Assembly (NCBI GenBank): GCA_030549335.1
Contig: CM060188.1
Span: forward strand, 10,602,001 to 10,666,000
Direction of reading: 5' to 3'
Source: Pontederia crassipes
Taxonomy: Eukaryota; Streptophyta; Magnoliopsida; Commelinales; Pontederiaceae
Length of the DNA stretch: 64,000 nt
A program made the position numbers and the translations under genes. Below, piece after piece: positions 1 through 11,565 of this stretch. Within the stretch, counting starts at the first letter, position 1. Every line of letters starts with the position of its first letter. A model generated the notes under the pieces. That model worked only from the letters and a program-made list of their open reading frames with translations. It was not told the origin of the DNA and made no database searches.

Positions 1-669
1 TAACTAAAATAATAACCTCTAAATTTTAGAATCTTACACAATAAAAAATTAACATAAATGCACGATATCAAATTCACATTGAGAAAGAATTATCATTAAA
101 TTAGAGCTATGTACACCAACTAATAATATTGACAATTAACGAAATATAAAAATAAGTAATAGACTATAACTACATAGAAAAGTTTAGCACTGCTATATTT
201 TTGAAATTTCGAATGAATCGATCTAATCAAACAAAGTATCTAATATAAATATAAGTGTATACCGAAATCAATGGAGAAAGATAGTCTCGAAATTAATTTT
301 GTTACATTCACGTACATTAGATCTAGTCATTCATCACAAATCTACATGTCAACACTCACACCTTCGCTCCATTAATCAACTATCGACACAACAATTTCAC
401 TGAGGATTTAACCTAACCATTCTCGTAGCTTAAGTTAACAATGGAAAAGATAATCCTTTTAGGATCCTTCCCATAGGATCTAGCTTGAAGCTCAACAATG
501 AATACCCTAACACATGTGCTTTTATGCTTAATTTTAAGAATTCAATATCTAGTGTTATCAAAAGAAATGATCTCCACCTAATTTTAACAATTCAATGTAT
601 ACAACCAAAATGAAAAACAAATTAAAGAAGATTAACTTCTAGTTACAAGAAGAAACAACACATGAGGCA
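1..669. other. AT-rich intergenic stretch
   Basis: No open frame, splice-compatible exon or repeat structure could be supported here. The sequence is strongly AT-rich with short A and T runs. Confidence 0.5.
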
Positions 670-870
670 TCATAAAAACAACCTATGCATGGTCGCCATG
701 CTTGGCCGATGTGTTGATGTTAAAAATTCATTCATCAGGAATGATATGGATATATGATTAGTAGCTTTCCAATACATTTTTGTACCGATGCTTGAGGCCT
801 CCATTAGAACATATGCATGTGCGAAGCCCAGATCATAGAAAGAATCTTGGACATTCTTGTCCCATTGTAC
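670..870 (-). CDS. Possible terminal exon of an unrecognised gene
   Basis: On the minus strand an open frame runs from about 912 to a TGA at 670-672. It follows a pyrimidine-rich tract and an AAG (871-873) that could be a splice acceptor, so the exon would start at 870. The predicted C-terminal peptide has about 66 residues, includes the segment FYDLGFAHAYVLMEASS and ends MHRLFL. Amino-acid composition looks protein-like, unlike the surrounding AT-rich DNA. I do not recognise the family. The frame is closed upstream by a TAG at 913-915, which lies on the left joint of the tandem duplication at 911. If a gene ran further upstream, that duplication could have displaced its earlier exons. It could also be a chance frame. 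Confidence 0.25.
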   Translation of the reverse strand, partial: VQWDKNVQDSFYDLGFAHAYVLMEASSIGTKMYWKATNHISISFLMNEFLTSTHRPSMATMHRLFL

Positions 871-1222
871 CTTAATCGAAAAAGAATTAAAGTAGGTAAG
901 AGATGTCGAGTGCTATATAAACTATGGTGATCAAACCCTAAAGTTTACTCAATAATTATAATATACTAGAGAAATTTTATGCCATCACATATATATTTAT
1001 AAAAAAATGTCATGCTTTTTTATGGAAAATGCAATATTGCCATAAAAAATTATATAAGTATTTTTCCTCTATATGTAAGATGAAAAAGGAAAAATCCATG
1101 GTGGATATAAAAATCATGTATTTTGAATTCAAATCAAATAATATTAATAAATAAAATATGCTACTTATGATCATTTTGGAGAAGCATCATTTTTTATTTT
1201 CTTAAATGTTTTAAATTTTTAT

Positions 1223-1224
<2 letters not shown>

Positions 1225-1259
<35 letters not shown>
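1225..1259. repeat. (TA)n microsatellite
   Basis: Pure TA dinucleotide tract of about 35 bp in duplication copy 1. The homologous tract in copy 2 (2273-2301) is about 29 bp. Confidence 0.95.
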
Positions 1260-1266
<7 letters not shown>

Positions 1267-1867
1267 TTTCACCCATCTCTTTTTCTTTTCCATCTCAGCA
1301 CCTAACTTATGACTGAGTAAGTCAATTCATGCCGTAGTAATCATCTCTTTCCATATCAAATTTAATGTTAAGTTCACCTTTAATTTTTGGATCACTAATC
1401 ACTAATCTTTCATCCGCCCCTCTAATCCTCATATAATCTACACAAGAAAGGTGATTAATTATGATTAAATCTTACATCGTATCAATAATTATCCAAAGAT
1501 ATTATACACGCGCATAAGTATGTCAATCATTTGTACCAATAGATTAGCCAATATTTTAGACAACCATAACATAACCTCATAAAACTTAAAATTTGCAACA
1601 CGGACATTAATTGCATCACCATTAAACACCTCACAATTAACAAACTTATTTCCAAATTAAAAGAAAAGTCATCTCTTCGCATGTTCATAATGTTTCCTTC
1701 GTCGGCAATCGTATAACCACCTAAAGACTTAAATTAGCCTTTTGAACTCTATAAATAATCTCATATTTTCCTTTGGACACTCTCACTAAACCCCCTTCAT
1801 TGCCAATTCTCAACGTTCACCTGCTTCTTGTAATATCTATTCTCTCCTTCCTCTCTTATCCTTCTAT

Positions 1868-1960
1868 ATGGATCTCGACTTGACTCCCCATTTCTCGAAG
1901 AAAGCGTACGGTGGAGACGGAGGATCGTACTACACATGGTGCAGCGAGGAGCTCCCCATG
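1868..1960 (+). pseudogene. Truncated first exon of cupin gene (duplicate)
   Basis: This is an exact partial copy of the cupin first exon (compare 2910-3002). It starts at the same ATG and encodes 31 residues to SEELPM. It then runs straight into the second duplication copy, giving a few foreign codons and a stop. It has its own copy of the CTATAAATA box (1749-1757) and leader, so it may still be transcribed, possibly as a leader for the downstream copy. It cannot encode a cupin. Confidence 0.9.
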
Positions 1961-2270
1961 CTATATAAACTATGGTGATCAAACCCTAAAGTTTACTCAA
2001 TAATTATAATATACTAGAGAAATTTTATGCCATCACATATATATTTATAAAAAAATGTCATGCTTTTTTATGGAAAATGCAATATTGCCATAAAAAATTA
2101 TATAAGTATTTTTCCTCTATATGTAAGATGAAAAAGGAAAAATCCATGGTGGATATAAAAATCATGTATTTTGAATTCAAATCAAATAATATTAATAAAT
2201 AAAATATGCTACTTATGATCATTTTGGAGAAGCATCATTTTTTATTTTCTTAAATGTTTTAAATTTTTAT

Positions 2271-2308
<38 letters not shown>

Positions 2309-2790
2309 TTTCACCCATCTCTTTTTCTTTTCCATCTCAGCACCTAACTTATGACTGAGTAAGTCAATTCATGCCGTAGTAATCATCTCTTTCCATATCA
2401 AATTTAATGTTAAGTTCACCTTTAATTTTTGGATCACTAATCACTAATCTTTCATCCGCCCCTCTAATCCTCATATAATCTACACAAGAAAGGTGATTAA
2501 TTATGATTAAATCTTACATCGTATCAATAATTATCCAAAGATATTATACACGCGCATAAGTATGTCAATCATTTGTACCAATAGATTAGCCAATATTTTA
2601 GACAACCATAACATAACCTCATAAAACTTAAAATTTGCAACACGGACATTAATTGCATCACCATTAAACACCTCACAATTAACAAACTTATTTCCAAATT
2701 AAAAGAAAAGTCATCTCTTCGCATGTTCATAATGTTTCCTTCGTCGGCAATCGTATAACCACCTAAAGACTTAAATTAGCCTTTTGAACT

Positions 2791-2799
2791 CTATAAATA
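2791..2799 (+). promoter_or_regulatory. TATA box of the cupin gene
   Basis: CTATAAATA lies about 110 bp upstream of the ATG at 2910. The same box occurs in the tandem copy at 1749-1757, so two promoters stand in series. Confidence 0.65.
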
Positions 2800-2909
2800 A
2801 TCTCATATTTTCCTTTGGACACTCTCACTAAACCCCCTTCATTGCCAATTCTCAACGTTCACCTGCTTCTTGTAATATCTATTCTCTCCTTCCTCTCTTA
2901 TCCTTCTAT

Positions 2910-4834
2910 ATGGATCTCGACTTGACTCCCCATTTCTCGAAGAAAGCGTACGGTGGAGACGGAGGATCGTACTACACATGGTGCAGCGAGGAGCTCCCCA
3001 TGCTCCGTGCCGCCAGCATCGGAGCGGCGAAACTTGCCTTGGAAAAATGTGGCCTCGCCCTTCCAAGCTATTCCGACTCGGCCAAGGTGGCCTACGTCCT
3101 TCAAGGTGAAACATGCACGCCAATTCCCCTCATCTGCAAGCTTGATAATTCCTTATTTGTGTTAACTTGAATCTTAATTAGACCATGAGAAATATTTTGT
3201 TGTATACAATCTCTCGTCTTGAATTAGATATTTTAAACTTTTCACATCTATTTAATCCATATTTTTTTTCATTACAAGCACCTTACTTTAGCAACCTGAA
3301 TATGACATATAACTTTTATATTCTAGATTTGTTATTCTGCATCAAATAAATTTGATATTGTCATGCATAAGTTAGCGACTTCTTTTAAAAAATAGAATCC
3401 CTTTTGTGTTTAGGTGACTTCTTTGACCAAAAAAAGGGAATTCTAGATGCTTTTATCTTGATAAGATTTTAATCATTTATGCATTTATCTAAAAGATCCA
3501 TGCCAAGGATGGGTGGATAATGTTTGTTTAAGGAAATGGTAGAAAAATTGTAGGAGGCCTTGAGTGAAAGTTCAATATCAAAATTGGGCATGCATCTATC
3601 AATTGCAGTAGCCTCCAACATTGTTCACCTTTTTAGAAAAATATATCTTAGAACCACATAGATTAAGAATTGCTTGCAATGTCACTATAGTTACTAAGCC
3701 TCCATTTTTTCATGTTAAATTGTTGTGGTTGATTGTCATGCATATTTCTACATTATGATTGTCTAGCATATATGTGCACATTTCTTATTGGCAAGTGCCA
3801 TAGTTATAAAACTCATGTTAAGAACCTTGAGGATATATATAAACTGACAAATGGTTTAAGTGGCTGTAGGAAGTGGAACTTTTGGAATTGTGCTATCGGA
3901 GGCCACCAAGGAGAAGGTGATCACTATCAAGAAGGGCGATGACATTGCCCTTCCATTCGGTGTGGTCACCTGGTGGTTCAATCCCAATGACATTGAGCTC
4001 ATCGTATTGTTCTTAGGAGAGACTTCAAAGGGCCACACGGTCAGACAATTCAACAACTTCCAAATCACCGGTGCTAATGGCATCTTCACCGGCTTCAGCC
4101 CCAAGTTCGTGGGCCGTGCTTGGGACCTCACCATGGAGGAGGTCCACAACCTCGTCCATAGCCAAGCTAACTCCGGCATCATCAAGGTGAAGGACAACCA
4201 AGCCATGCCGTAGCCCTCGGCCGACGAAAGGGAAGGCATGGCCTTGAATTGCGAGGAGGCACCCTTGGACGTGGACATCAAGAATGGCGGTGTGTTGTGG
4301 TGCTGAGCACCAAGAACTTGCCGTTGGTCGACGAGGTAGGGCTCGGCGCCGACCTCGTGAGGTTGAATGGTCACGCCATGTGCTCCCCAGGCTTCTCTTG
4401 TGACTCCTTCCAGGTGACATATGTTGTCAGGGGGAGCGGCCGTGTGCAGATCGTGGGAATTGATGGCAAGAGGGTACTTGAGACCCATGTCAAAGCCGGA
4501 TGCCTCTTCATCGTTCCTAGATTCTTTGTTGTGTCAAAGATTGCCGATGATGACGGCATGGACCGGTTCTCAATCATCACCACTCCTAAGTAAGTTGAAT
4601 AGCCTTCACCTTGTTTGTTCCATGACTTAGCTGTTGATGGCATACGACAACGTACCTAAAATTTATTTGTTAAATTGCAGCCCTGTGTTTAGTCATCTGG
4701 CAGGAAGGACTTCGGTCTGGAAGGCCATGTCCTCAGAACTGTTGCAGGTCTCTTTCAATATCACGCCTGAGTTGGAGCAGAAGTTTAGGTCAACAAGGAC
4801 CTCGGATGAAATCTTCTTCCCACCTGCAAATTAA
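2910..4834 (+). pseudogene. Broken cupin gene, glutelin type-D1/11S-like
   Basis: The locus encodes a bicupin of the glutelin type-D1-like group (similar to Arabidopsis At1g07750/At2g28680, about 355 aa). The exons I infer are 2910-3105, 3870-4589 and 4681-4834, with GT-AG introns and conserved phases. Exon 1 carries the family N-terminus (DLTP, YGGDGGSY, AAKLALEK, VAYVLQG). Exon 2 carries the first cupin barrel (KKGDDIALPFGVVTWWF, FLGET, NGIFTGF, VGRAWDL) and most of the second (SPGFSCDS, GSGRVQ, VPRFFVVSKIADDDGM). Exon 3 encodes SHLAG, RSTRTS and FFPPAN then stop. Two lesions break it: an in-frame TAG at 4211-4213 after QAMP, and a one-base frameshift near 4285 between the DVDIKNG and VVVLSTKNLP segments. 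Splice sites and the rest of the protein are well preserved, so decay is recent. Sequencing error could explain either lesion, but not easily both. The promoter region is duplicated upstream. Confidence 0.87.
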
Positions 4835-4989
4835 GTTGATCGGGGCTATTCTTCTGCCCTGATTGAGATAATTAATCAAAGAAGGCTCAACGATCAACCC
4901 TTATTATTGTTGACATCTTTTCCTATATCTACGTCTGCATGGTGGTTCATATGTGTAACTATTGAATTAAGATATTTGTAATTTTAATT

Positions 4990-5460
4990 AATGCAATTTA
5001 TTTGTAACTACTGCATAAAGTTCTCTTCTAAGGAGATGAACACAATAATAAATTAGACATATAATAAACTACTCACTTCAAGCATTATACAATTTTATTA
5101 TAATATAATAAATAAAATATTTATATCTCAATTAAATAAAATACCATGATTAATTTTTTTATTAAAATATATAAAAAAATTATATTGACAATAAGTTTTA
5201 TATAGTGCATACATCATATGAAAATATTAATTATTAAATTGATTTTATTCATTGTTAATAGCTAAATAATTTATAATTAATTAAGCATAAATATTAAAAA
5301 GATATAGTTAAATGCCGATAATAAAGAAATAATACATTTATTATAAGTCGTTAACCTCTATTTATTTTTAAATAAGGATAAAATAATCATACGAAATGTT
5401 AAAGTCTATTTATTTAAACAAAAAACTTCAATTTACTTGAAATGTTAATTTTGATAATGT
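4990..5460. repeat. Dispersed AT-rich repeat, copy 1
   Basis: This segment aligns by eye with 23040-23540: both contain ATTAGACATAT, CTATACAA-like and ATATCTCAATTAAATAAAATA segments, and both end near GTTAATTTTGATNNTGTC. It is probably an old non-autonomous transposon, though terminal repeats are not clear. Confidence 0.55.
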
Positions 5461-5484
5461 CGAATCTTAAAAAAAATCTGACCG

Positions 5485-5543
5485 TTGACCAGATGGACCC
5501 CAAAAGTAATTTGTCACGGTCAAACGGGACCCACCGTAGTCAA
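5485..5543 (+). promoter_or_regulatory. W-box cluster upstream of MKP1
   Basis: Three TGAC cores occur within 60 bp: TTGACC (5485-5490), GGTCAA (5518-5523) and AGTCAA (5538-5543). Such W-boxes bind WRKY factors in stress-responsive plant promoters. A role in regulating the downstream phosphatase is inference from position, about 620-680 bp upstream of the ATG. Confidence 0.4.
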
Positions 5544-5805
5544 ACAGGTTGTCCAAAGAAACGCACACCGAATCCAACGGCTCCTTTTTCAAACGTACGG
5601 CCAGATCCTTTTACAGTTTCACAGTTCGAGATTCGCGGTCGCCGCATCACTGTAAGGTTTCCTCCTCGTGTGCGTTTTGTACCTCTCCTTCTCTCTCCTC
5701 CATCTAGGGTTACTACTCTGTAGTAATAGTATCACTCCCTCTGTAGCTTCTCTCTCGCCGTGTGGATTTGAAGAGGAACATTGCGAATCGATGCTCGTAA
5801 TATCT

Positions 5806-5961
5806 GTAAGTTTGATCCATTCGATCTTGGTCTGCGGGTTTCTGCCCTGTAATCTGAATTGTTCTTAGTTATAAATGGTTAAATTATCCTGGAAACGAAT
5901 CTGGCCCCTTGTTCTGTTTCAATAGCTAGAAATTTGTTTTTCTTTTTGTTTGATTCTGCAG
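5806..5961 (+). other. Possible 5' leader intron of MKP1
   Basis: A consensus donor (CTGTAAGT, GT at 5806-5807) and a TTTGATTCTGCAG acceptor (ending 5961) flank a T-rich segment upstream of the coding start. Several short upstream ATGs lie between 5961 and 6161, so either more leader splicing or uORFs are likely. This is inferred from splice consensus only. Confidence 0.45.
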
Positions 5962-6161
5962 CATGTTTGATGTATTTCTGCTATGTTTCTGATGTTTCAA
6001 AGCTTTAGATGGTGTAAAAAATTGTTCGTGCTGGTGTGTTCTGGTTCAGAAGAATGGATCTCATTAGATTGGTTGCTACTGGAGTACTGGAGCTGATGTT
6101 TTAGCTGAATCTGGAGTTTTTCTTCTTGACTGCGGGGCTGGGGAAGAGGAGCAGTCCGGCG

Positions 6162-9137
6162 ATGGGAGGCGAAGATGACGAGGTGCCGGGGCCCGTCTCC
6201 GGCAGCCGGAAGACCTACTGGCGGTCCGCCTCGTGGTCAGCTTCCCGTACCTCTGCCCCGGGGCACCCCATGGACTGCACTTCAGGGGGAAATGGTTTTG
6301 CAGCGAACAACGAGTTGGGGTGCCGCCCGGCGCCTCTGCTCACCCCCAGATCGCAGAGCCAGAAGGCCCGGTCGTGGCTCCCACCTCTTCAGCCGCTTTC
6401 AATTGCCCGCAAGAGCTTGGATGAATGGCCTAAAGCGGGTTCCGACGACCTCGAGGAGTGGCCCCAGCCGCCCACCCCCAGTGCGAAGACAGACGCCCGC
6501 AAGCCTGGTGAGGCCTTAAAGTTGGATCTTTCCTCTTTGAGGACACAAGTTAAGAGGGATCAGATTGCCTTCTATGGTAAAGAGTGCTCCAAGGTTGCTG
6601 AACATATCTACCTTGGGGGGGACTGTGTAGCTCGAAACCGAAAGATCCTCCTTCAGCATGGGATTACTCATGTCCTTAATTGTGTTGGCTTTGTTTGCCC
6701 AGAGTACTTCAAGTCGGATCTTGTTTACAAGACGCTCTGGCTGCAGGATAGCCCGAATGAGGATATCATAAGTATTCTGTATGATGTTTTCGATTACTTC
6801 GAGGATGTTCGGCAACATGGAGGAAAGGTTTTTGTCCACTGTTGCCAGGGTGTATCGCGGTCGACTTCCTTGGTTATTGCTTACCTGATGTGGAGAGAGG
6901 GGCAGAGCTTTGATGATGCCTTTGAGTTTGTAAAGGCTGCAAGGAGAATTGCCAATCCTAACATGGGTTTTACCTGTCAACTATTGCAATGCCAGAAGAG
7001 GGTCCATGCCATCCCTCTGAACCCCAATTCCATCCTCAGAATGTACAGAATGGCACCCCATTCACCTTACGATCCATTACATCTTGTTCCGAAGATGCTG
7101 AATGACCCTTCACCAGTTGCTTTAGATTCTAGAGGTGCATTTATCGTTCATGTTTTCTCTTCCATATATGTTTGGATAGGCAAGAATTGCGAGTCTATGA
7201 TGGAAAAGGATGCGAATGGTGCAGCCGTTCAGGTGGTAAGGTATGAGAAGGTGCAGGGACCAATTGTGACAATTAAAGAAGGGGAGGAATCTTCAGGCTT
7301 CTGGGAGGCCTTTTCAAGTGCACCACTTTATGAGAATGGCACAAAGATTGGTAGGGAACTAATTGAATCAGCAGCTAGGACCAATGTGGGTGAAAGGAGA
7401 GTTGAAACTTATGATGTAGACTTCGAATTCTTCTACAAAGCTCTTGCAGGTGGTGTTGTGCCACCATTTTCTTCCCCAGGACAGGGTCAAGAAACTCACC
7501 TTCCAGCAAGGGAAAATAATTGGAGTGTCTTAAGGCATAAATTCACCTCTGGTGCTGTGTGTAGAATATTTTCAGATTCTGCACTGATGATAAATAGGGA
7601 TCCTGGTTTGGGGAGAATCAGTCTTTTGCCGGCGGACATGTCAATTTCCCCTCCTTACTTTTCTTCCGGTTCAATTTCCTCTGATTCAAGTGTTAGTTCC
7701 AAGTGTAGTTCCGAGTCACCTTCTGATTCTCCTTCAACTTCTTCTCCCCCTTCTCTTGCACCATCACCTCATTCATCTAACTTGTCTGACAATATTCCAC
7801 CATTATCTAAGACTTCAATCCGAGTCTCTAATCCATTGGAGTCTTTGAAGTCATATCCAGAAAAATCTTATTCTCCATCTAAGGGACTTGCACGTTCAAT
7901 TGCTGAGAGGAGGGGAAGTTTATCACTTTTAAAGTTGCCAACACTTGCCGAAAATGCATCATTGCTATCACAAAATTCCTTGAATGCATCATCTTCCTTT
8001 CATGAAAGTTTACATGAGACTTCAGATAGAACCAGTGATGTTAATGCATCCAGCATCAACATTTCAGTTCCAGCAAGTAGTATAGGTACAATGTCAAGAA
8101 TCAATTGTGTAGATGCAATTGCTAATGGTTCAAATGATTACAAGATCCATCAGGAAGATTGTATAAAGCAAAATGATCAGTCTATGTTCTGTTCATCTGG
8201 ACTTTCTAACAACATATTAGAGAAACCAGTTCGCATTGAACCTGTAATTTATCGATGGCCTGACTTGGAAAGATTGGCAAGTTTCCATAGAATGGATCTT
8301 GATCCCAAATCTGCACTTCTCATTTTAACTCCTAACTATACTCTAAACGGGGAGGGAGATGAAGTTTTACATTTGTGGATGGGAAGTGACCTCGAAGAGT
8401 CCAATACACAAAACCTGAATAGGAGCAGGGATGAAAAGTCCATTTCAATTGATTGGCGCCAATTTGGCTACAGTTTCCTGGAGTCAGTCGGTTTGCCAAA
8501 GAATCTTCCTATCAAGGTAACCATGTTGACACACTCTTGAAGTACTATATTTTTATTTTTGTTTTCACAGCTCATACTTTGGAATTTATATTAGGTTCTC
8601 TCAGAATCTCCCCATGTTGCCTTTGTCATTATTACAATGATCAAGCAGATCTAACGTTTTGTGGTCACTTCTTTTGATTTGCAACCTAATTTGTAGTCAT
8701 TCTTCTACCTTGATCCTGAAATGCGTGCAGTTTGGATAATTATGCAGCATCTGATATATGTGAAATGTTTTCATTCCAACCCCTCAAAAAAATGTTTTCA
8801 TTCCTAGGCATATGATTTATCTGGAGTAGAGGATCATATTTATTTTGTCAATCTTCCAGTTGCTCTAGCACCACATCAATGGAAGCTTAGTGGTGTTTTC
8901 ATTCGAGTCTAAAGCATTGTACTCATAAGATGGAATTATTCATCTATATATTGAGTCCCTTCCTACATGTGATAATTTTGTAGTGCTCAATGCCAATTTG
9001 TGATTTTTGTTGTTATCGTGGATTCGGTCCATTTGCTCAGTTTTATTCATGTCCATGATCCATTTGTTCTCTTCCACCTACAGGTTGTGAAGGAGCAGGA
9101 GTTGGAGAAAATCTTGTTGCTAATCAATTCGACTTAA
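6162..9137 (+). CDS. MKP1: MAP kinase phosphatase, MKP1-like
   Basis: This gene encodes a dual-specificity phosphatase that dephosphorylates the Thr and Tyr of activated MAP kinases; in Arabidopsis MKP1 restrains MPK3/MPK6 in stress and defence signalling. Inferred exons are 6162-8516 and 9084-9137 (intron with GT at 8517 and CAG at 9081-9083), giving 802 residues, close to the family's roughly 780. The first in-frame ATG at 6162 gives MGGEDDE; a longer frame upstream begins only with TTG. The N-terminus has the family motif WRSASWSASRT. The catalytic domain spans about residues 135-290, with signature HCCQGVSRS: nucleophile Cys227 and Arg233 are intact. A gelsolin-like segment follows (about 325-400, FSSIYVWIGKNCESM), then a long Ser/Pro-rich region (about 500-560) and a conserved tail. 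No disruption is seen. The exon-2 end is a prediction from splice sites and ends KILLLINST. Confidence 0.92.
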
Positions 9138-10522
9138 TGCTGTCCATTTCTATAAAGCTGAGAATTTGCAGTTCATCGCAATCTGAATACACTGGGACTT
9201 CAAAGACTGCCCAGATAGCCTTTGGGCGTCATATAGATGAGAGAGGTACATAGAACTGCCTGATATATCATTCAAACTAAAAAGAGTTGTGAATTCTCAT
9301 CAAAAAAAGAAAAAAAAAAGAGAGTTGTGAATTCTCATTCTTAGATTGTCTTTGTAAATGACAGGATGCTACCAGAATGGTATTTTGTGGCTCATTTGTT
9401 GTCTCAAAGTTGAAAGGGAGTGCCGGAAAAACCCCGTAAGCTCCGGGAAAAGCTCTCACTTCTTAAGATCCTTTGTACAGTATTGCAGAAATATTTTGAG
9501 TTCAAATGAGCTAAATGGACTCGAATTTCATATTTTCTTCACCAACTTTGATACTTCTACGCGTTCTTTCTTTTATTTCGTGATTTCCAACGGTGCTCCT
9601 CACTCTTATATGTTTGGTTCAAAGTTCATTAAGCCTATCTTTGGATAAGTTTCAATTAGGGAAAATGAGGAGAAAGAGGGGGAAGGAAAAGGGAGGAGAA
9701 AATTTACCTAGTTTGGTACTGGTTGAAAAGGAAAAGGAAGAAAAAAGAGTTGCTAAATAAGTTGAATGGACAATTATGCCCTTTAATATATTTTTTATAT
9801 CATTTATATGAACAAATAAGTAATTTCATAAAATAACTCCCTTCTTTTTCGTCCATTTTGGTGTTGAAAAAATGGGAAGAGAGAAACTCTCCTCCAGTTA
9901 TTTTTAGTTTAAATTCGACCAAACACAAAAAATCAACGTCCCTCATTTTTGTCTTATCGTTTTCAAATAGACGTTAAGTAAAAAATGACTTATTTTGCTC
10001 TGATGTTCAAATTTTATATTTTAGGAAATATATTCAGTGATATATATATATATATATATATTATGTATCCATATATTATTTAGGTATTATGCAACTAATT
10101 TTTTTTTTCAGTCAATATCAATTTAACAGATCTCAGGTTAGGATGATTCATGTGTCTGAGATTCAATGTCCGTCTGCTTTATATCGAAAGTCATGTTAAA
10201 GATCGATTTTTTTGTTACTTTTTGGTTGAGTATAATTTTCTGTGATCAGAATTTTTTAACACTTAATGGCATTGTTCTAATTTTGGTCGAGTTTAGGACT
10301 TGACTCCCTTGAGGCTTATAAAGTTATAAGTGCTTGAAATGTTTGTTGATGTATGAGAATATTTTCTACTGACGCCAGAGAAAGCCTAGTAATATTTTAC
10401 AATTCATTATGGCGTAAAGATTACATTTTTTTCTTGTGTGTGTGTGAATCAATAAATGTTTAATAAGTTGAAATTGAATCACTTTCATATCTATTAAACT
10501 AGAATTGATTCGTACAAATACT
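9138..10522. other. MKP1 3' region and AT-rich spacer
   Basis: 9138-9300 is probably 3' UTR. 9650-9900 is purine-rich, with GGAAAA/GAGAAA runs and an inverted pyrimidine counterpart near 9838-9900, perhaps an old MITE, but no clean ends were found. A short (TA)n lies at about 10039-10060. No gene is supported. Confidence 0.5.
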
Positions 10523-10527
10523 TAATC

Positions 10528-10964
10528 TGTTACAAAAAGGGGAGAGAGGGATCGTACGAAATACAGAAGAACACGAAGAGGAAAAACGGCGACAGCTCTT
10601 TGTTATGGAATAATGATGATTACAAGGATGGATCTCTGTCTAGACCCCTAGAGAGTTTATATAAACACTCCCTTTAAATAGGAATTACATACGGACTGGG
10701 ACTCTAAATAAATCCCCTGAAAATAGGACACATATCTCGTGATAAGGAAATAAATCAAATTCGAATCACAAACAGAATACCCCTAAAAATTTTGCTCAGG
10801 GGGCTCCGCCCCTTTGCAACCCCCGCAGGGGGATCCCCATGGATCATCTCTTGACCCCCCACAGGCTCGCTGACCGGGCAGCGAGATCCCCGTAGGGAAA
10901 TTCTGCTGAAGCGCCTGACTATGTAGGAGGATCAATTGGGTTCAGATTCAAGGCATTATTAACA
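10528..10964 (-). repeat. 3' LTR of copia element
   Basis: 437 bp, starting TGTTAC and ending TTAACA on the plus strand, matching 14679-15113. It contains an unusual GC-rich palindromic block (GGGGGCTCCGCCCC near 10799). Confidence 0.93.
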
Positions 10965-10980
10965 AATCTCCACCTTGACT
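10965..10980 (-). other. Polypurine tract of copia element
   Basis: Read on the minus strand, AAGGTGGAGATT directly abuts the TGTTAATAATG start of the 3' LTR, the usual position of the plus-strand primer. Confidence 0.75.
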
Positions 10981-11565
10981 TGAATTATCTTCAGAGAACA
11001 CAAAACCATGCCACGCCGCCTCCAGCCCCACCTCGGGACTATTATCAAGTATTGATGTTAAGCAAGTCCAAGCAGTGCTGAAACTTGCCATGAGGAACAG
11101 ATTTGGTGAACATATCAGCTGGTCAATCTTCTTCACCTTGATCATCTTCTCAGTGCGGATGAAGTGATATCTGACATCAATATGTTTGGTTCTTTCATAA
11201 TGTACTTGATCCTTGGCTAAACATATTGCACTCAGACTGTCACAGTGCACTATAGCCTGCTCCTGATGTAATCCGAGATCTTCAACTAAACCTTTTAACC
11301 AGATGTCTTCCTTGGCAGCTTCTGTCAGTGCCATGTATTCAGCCTCTGTGATGGACAATGTAACTGATGGCTGAAGTGTAGCCTTCCAACTAATAACTGA
11401 ACTACTCAAAGTGAAGACATAGCCTCTCATAGATCGTCTTCCATCAACATCTCCAGCATAATCTGAATTTGAGTACCCTATAATCAAACACTCTTTATCA
11501 CTTCTATAGATGAGGCCAATATCATATGTTCCTCTCAGATACCGAAAAATTCGCTTCACTGCTTG
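10981..11565 (-). pseudogene. Copia RNase H domain
   Basis: The minus-strand frame holds the Ty1/copia RNase H: YSNSDYAGDVDGRRSMRGY, SITEAEYMAL and the VHCDSLSAICLAKD segment with conserved acidic residues. Normal copies have YSDADWAG, so one acidic position here is Asn. A TGA near 11566-11568 separates it from the preceding RT thumb frame. Confidence 0.85.

Larger units (their letters stand above)
911..3004. repeat. Recent tandem duplication, two ~1.04-kb copies
   Basis: Positions 911-1958 and 1959-3000 are direct copies in the same orientation. They look near identical by eye except that the (TA)n tract is about 6 bp shorter in the second copy (1225-1259 against 2273-2301). The tetranucleotide TGCT lies at both joints and at the far end (911-914, 1959-1962, 3001-3004), which is the mark of microhomology-mediated or replication-slippage duplication. 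The unit carries the promoter, 5' leader and first 93 coding bases of the cupin gene. Confidence 0.93.

Noticed and set aside
6516..6980. 154-codon minus-strand frame across MKP1
   Set aside because: It is antisense to the phosphatase catalytic domain and resembles no protein.
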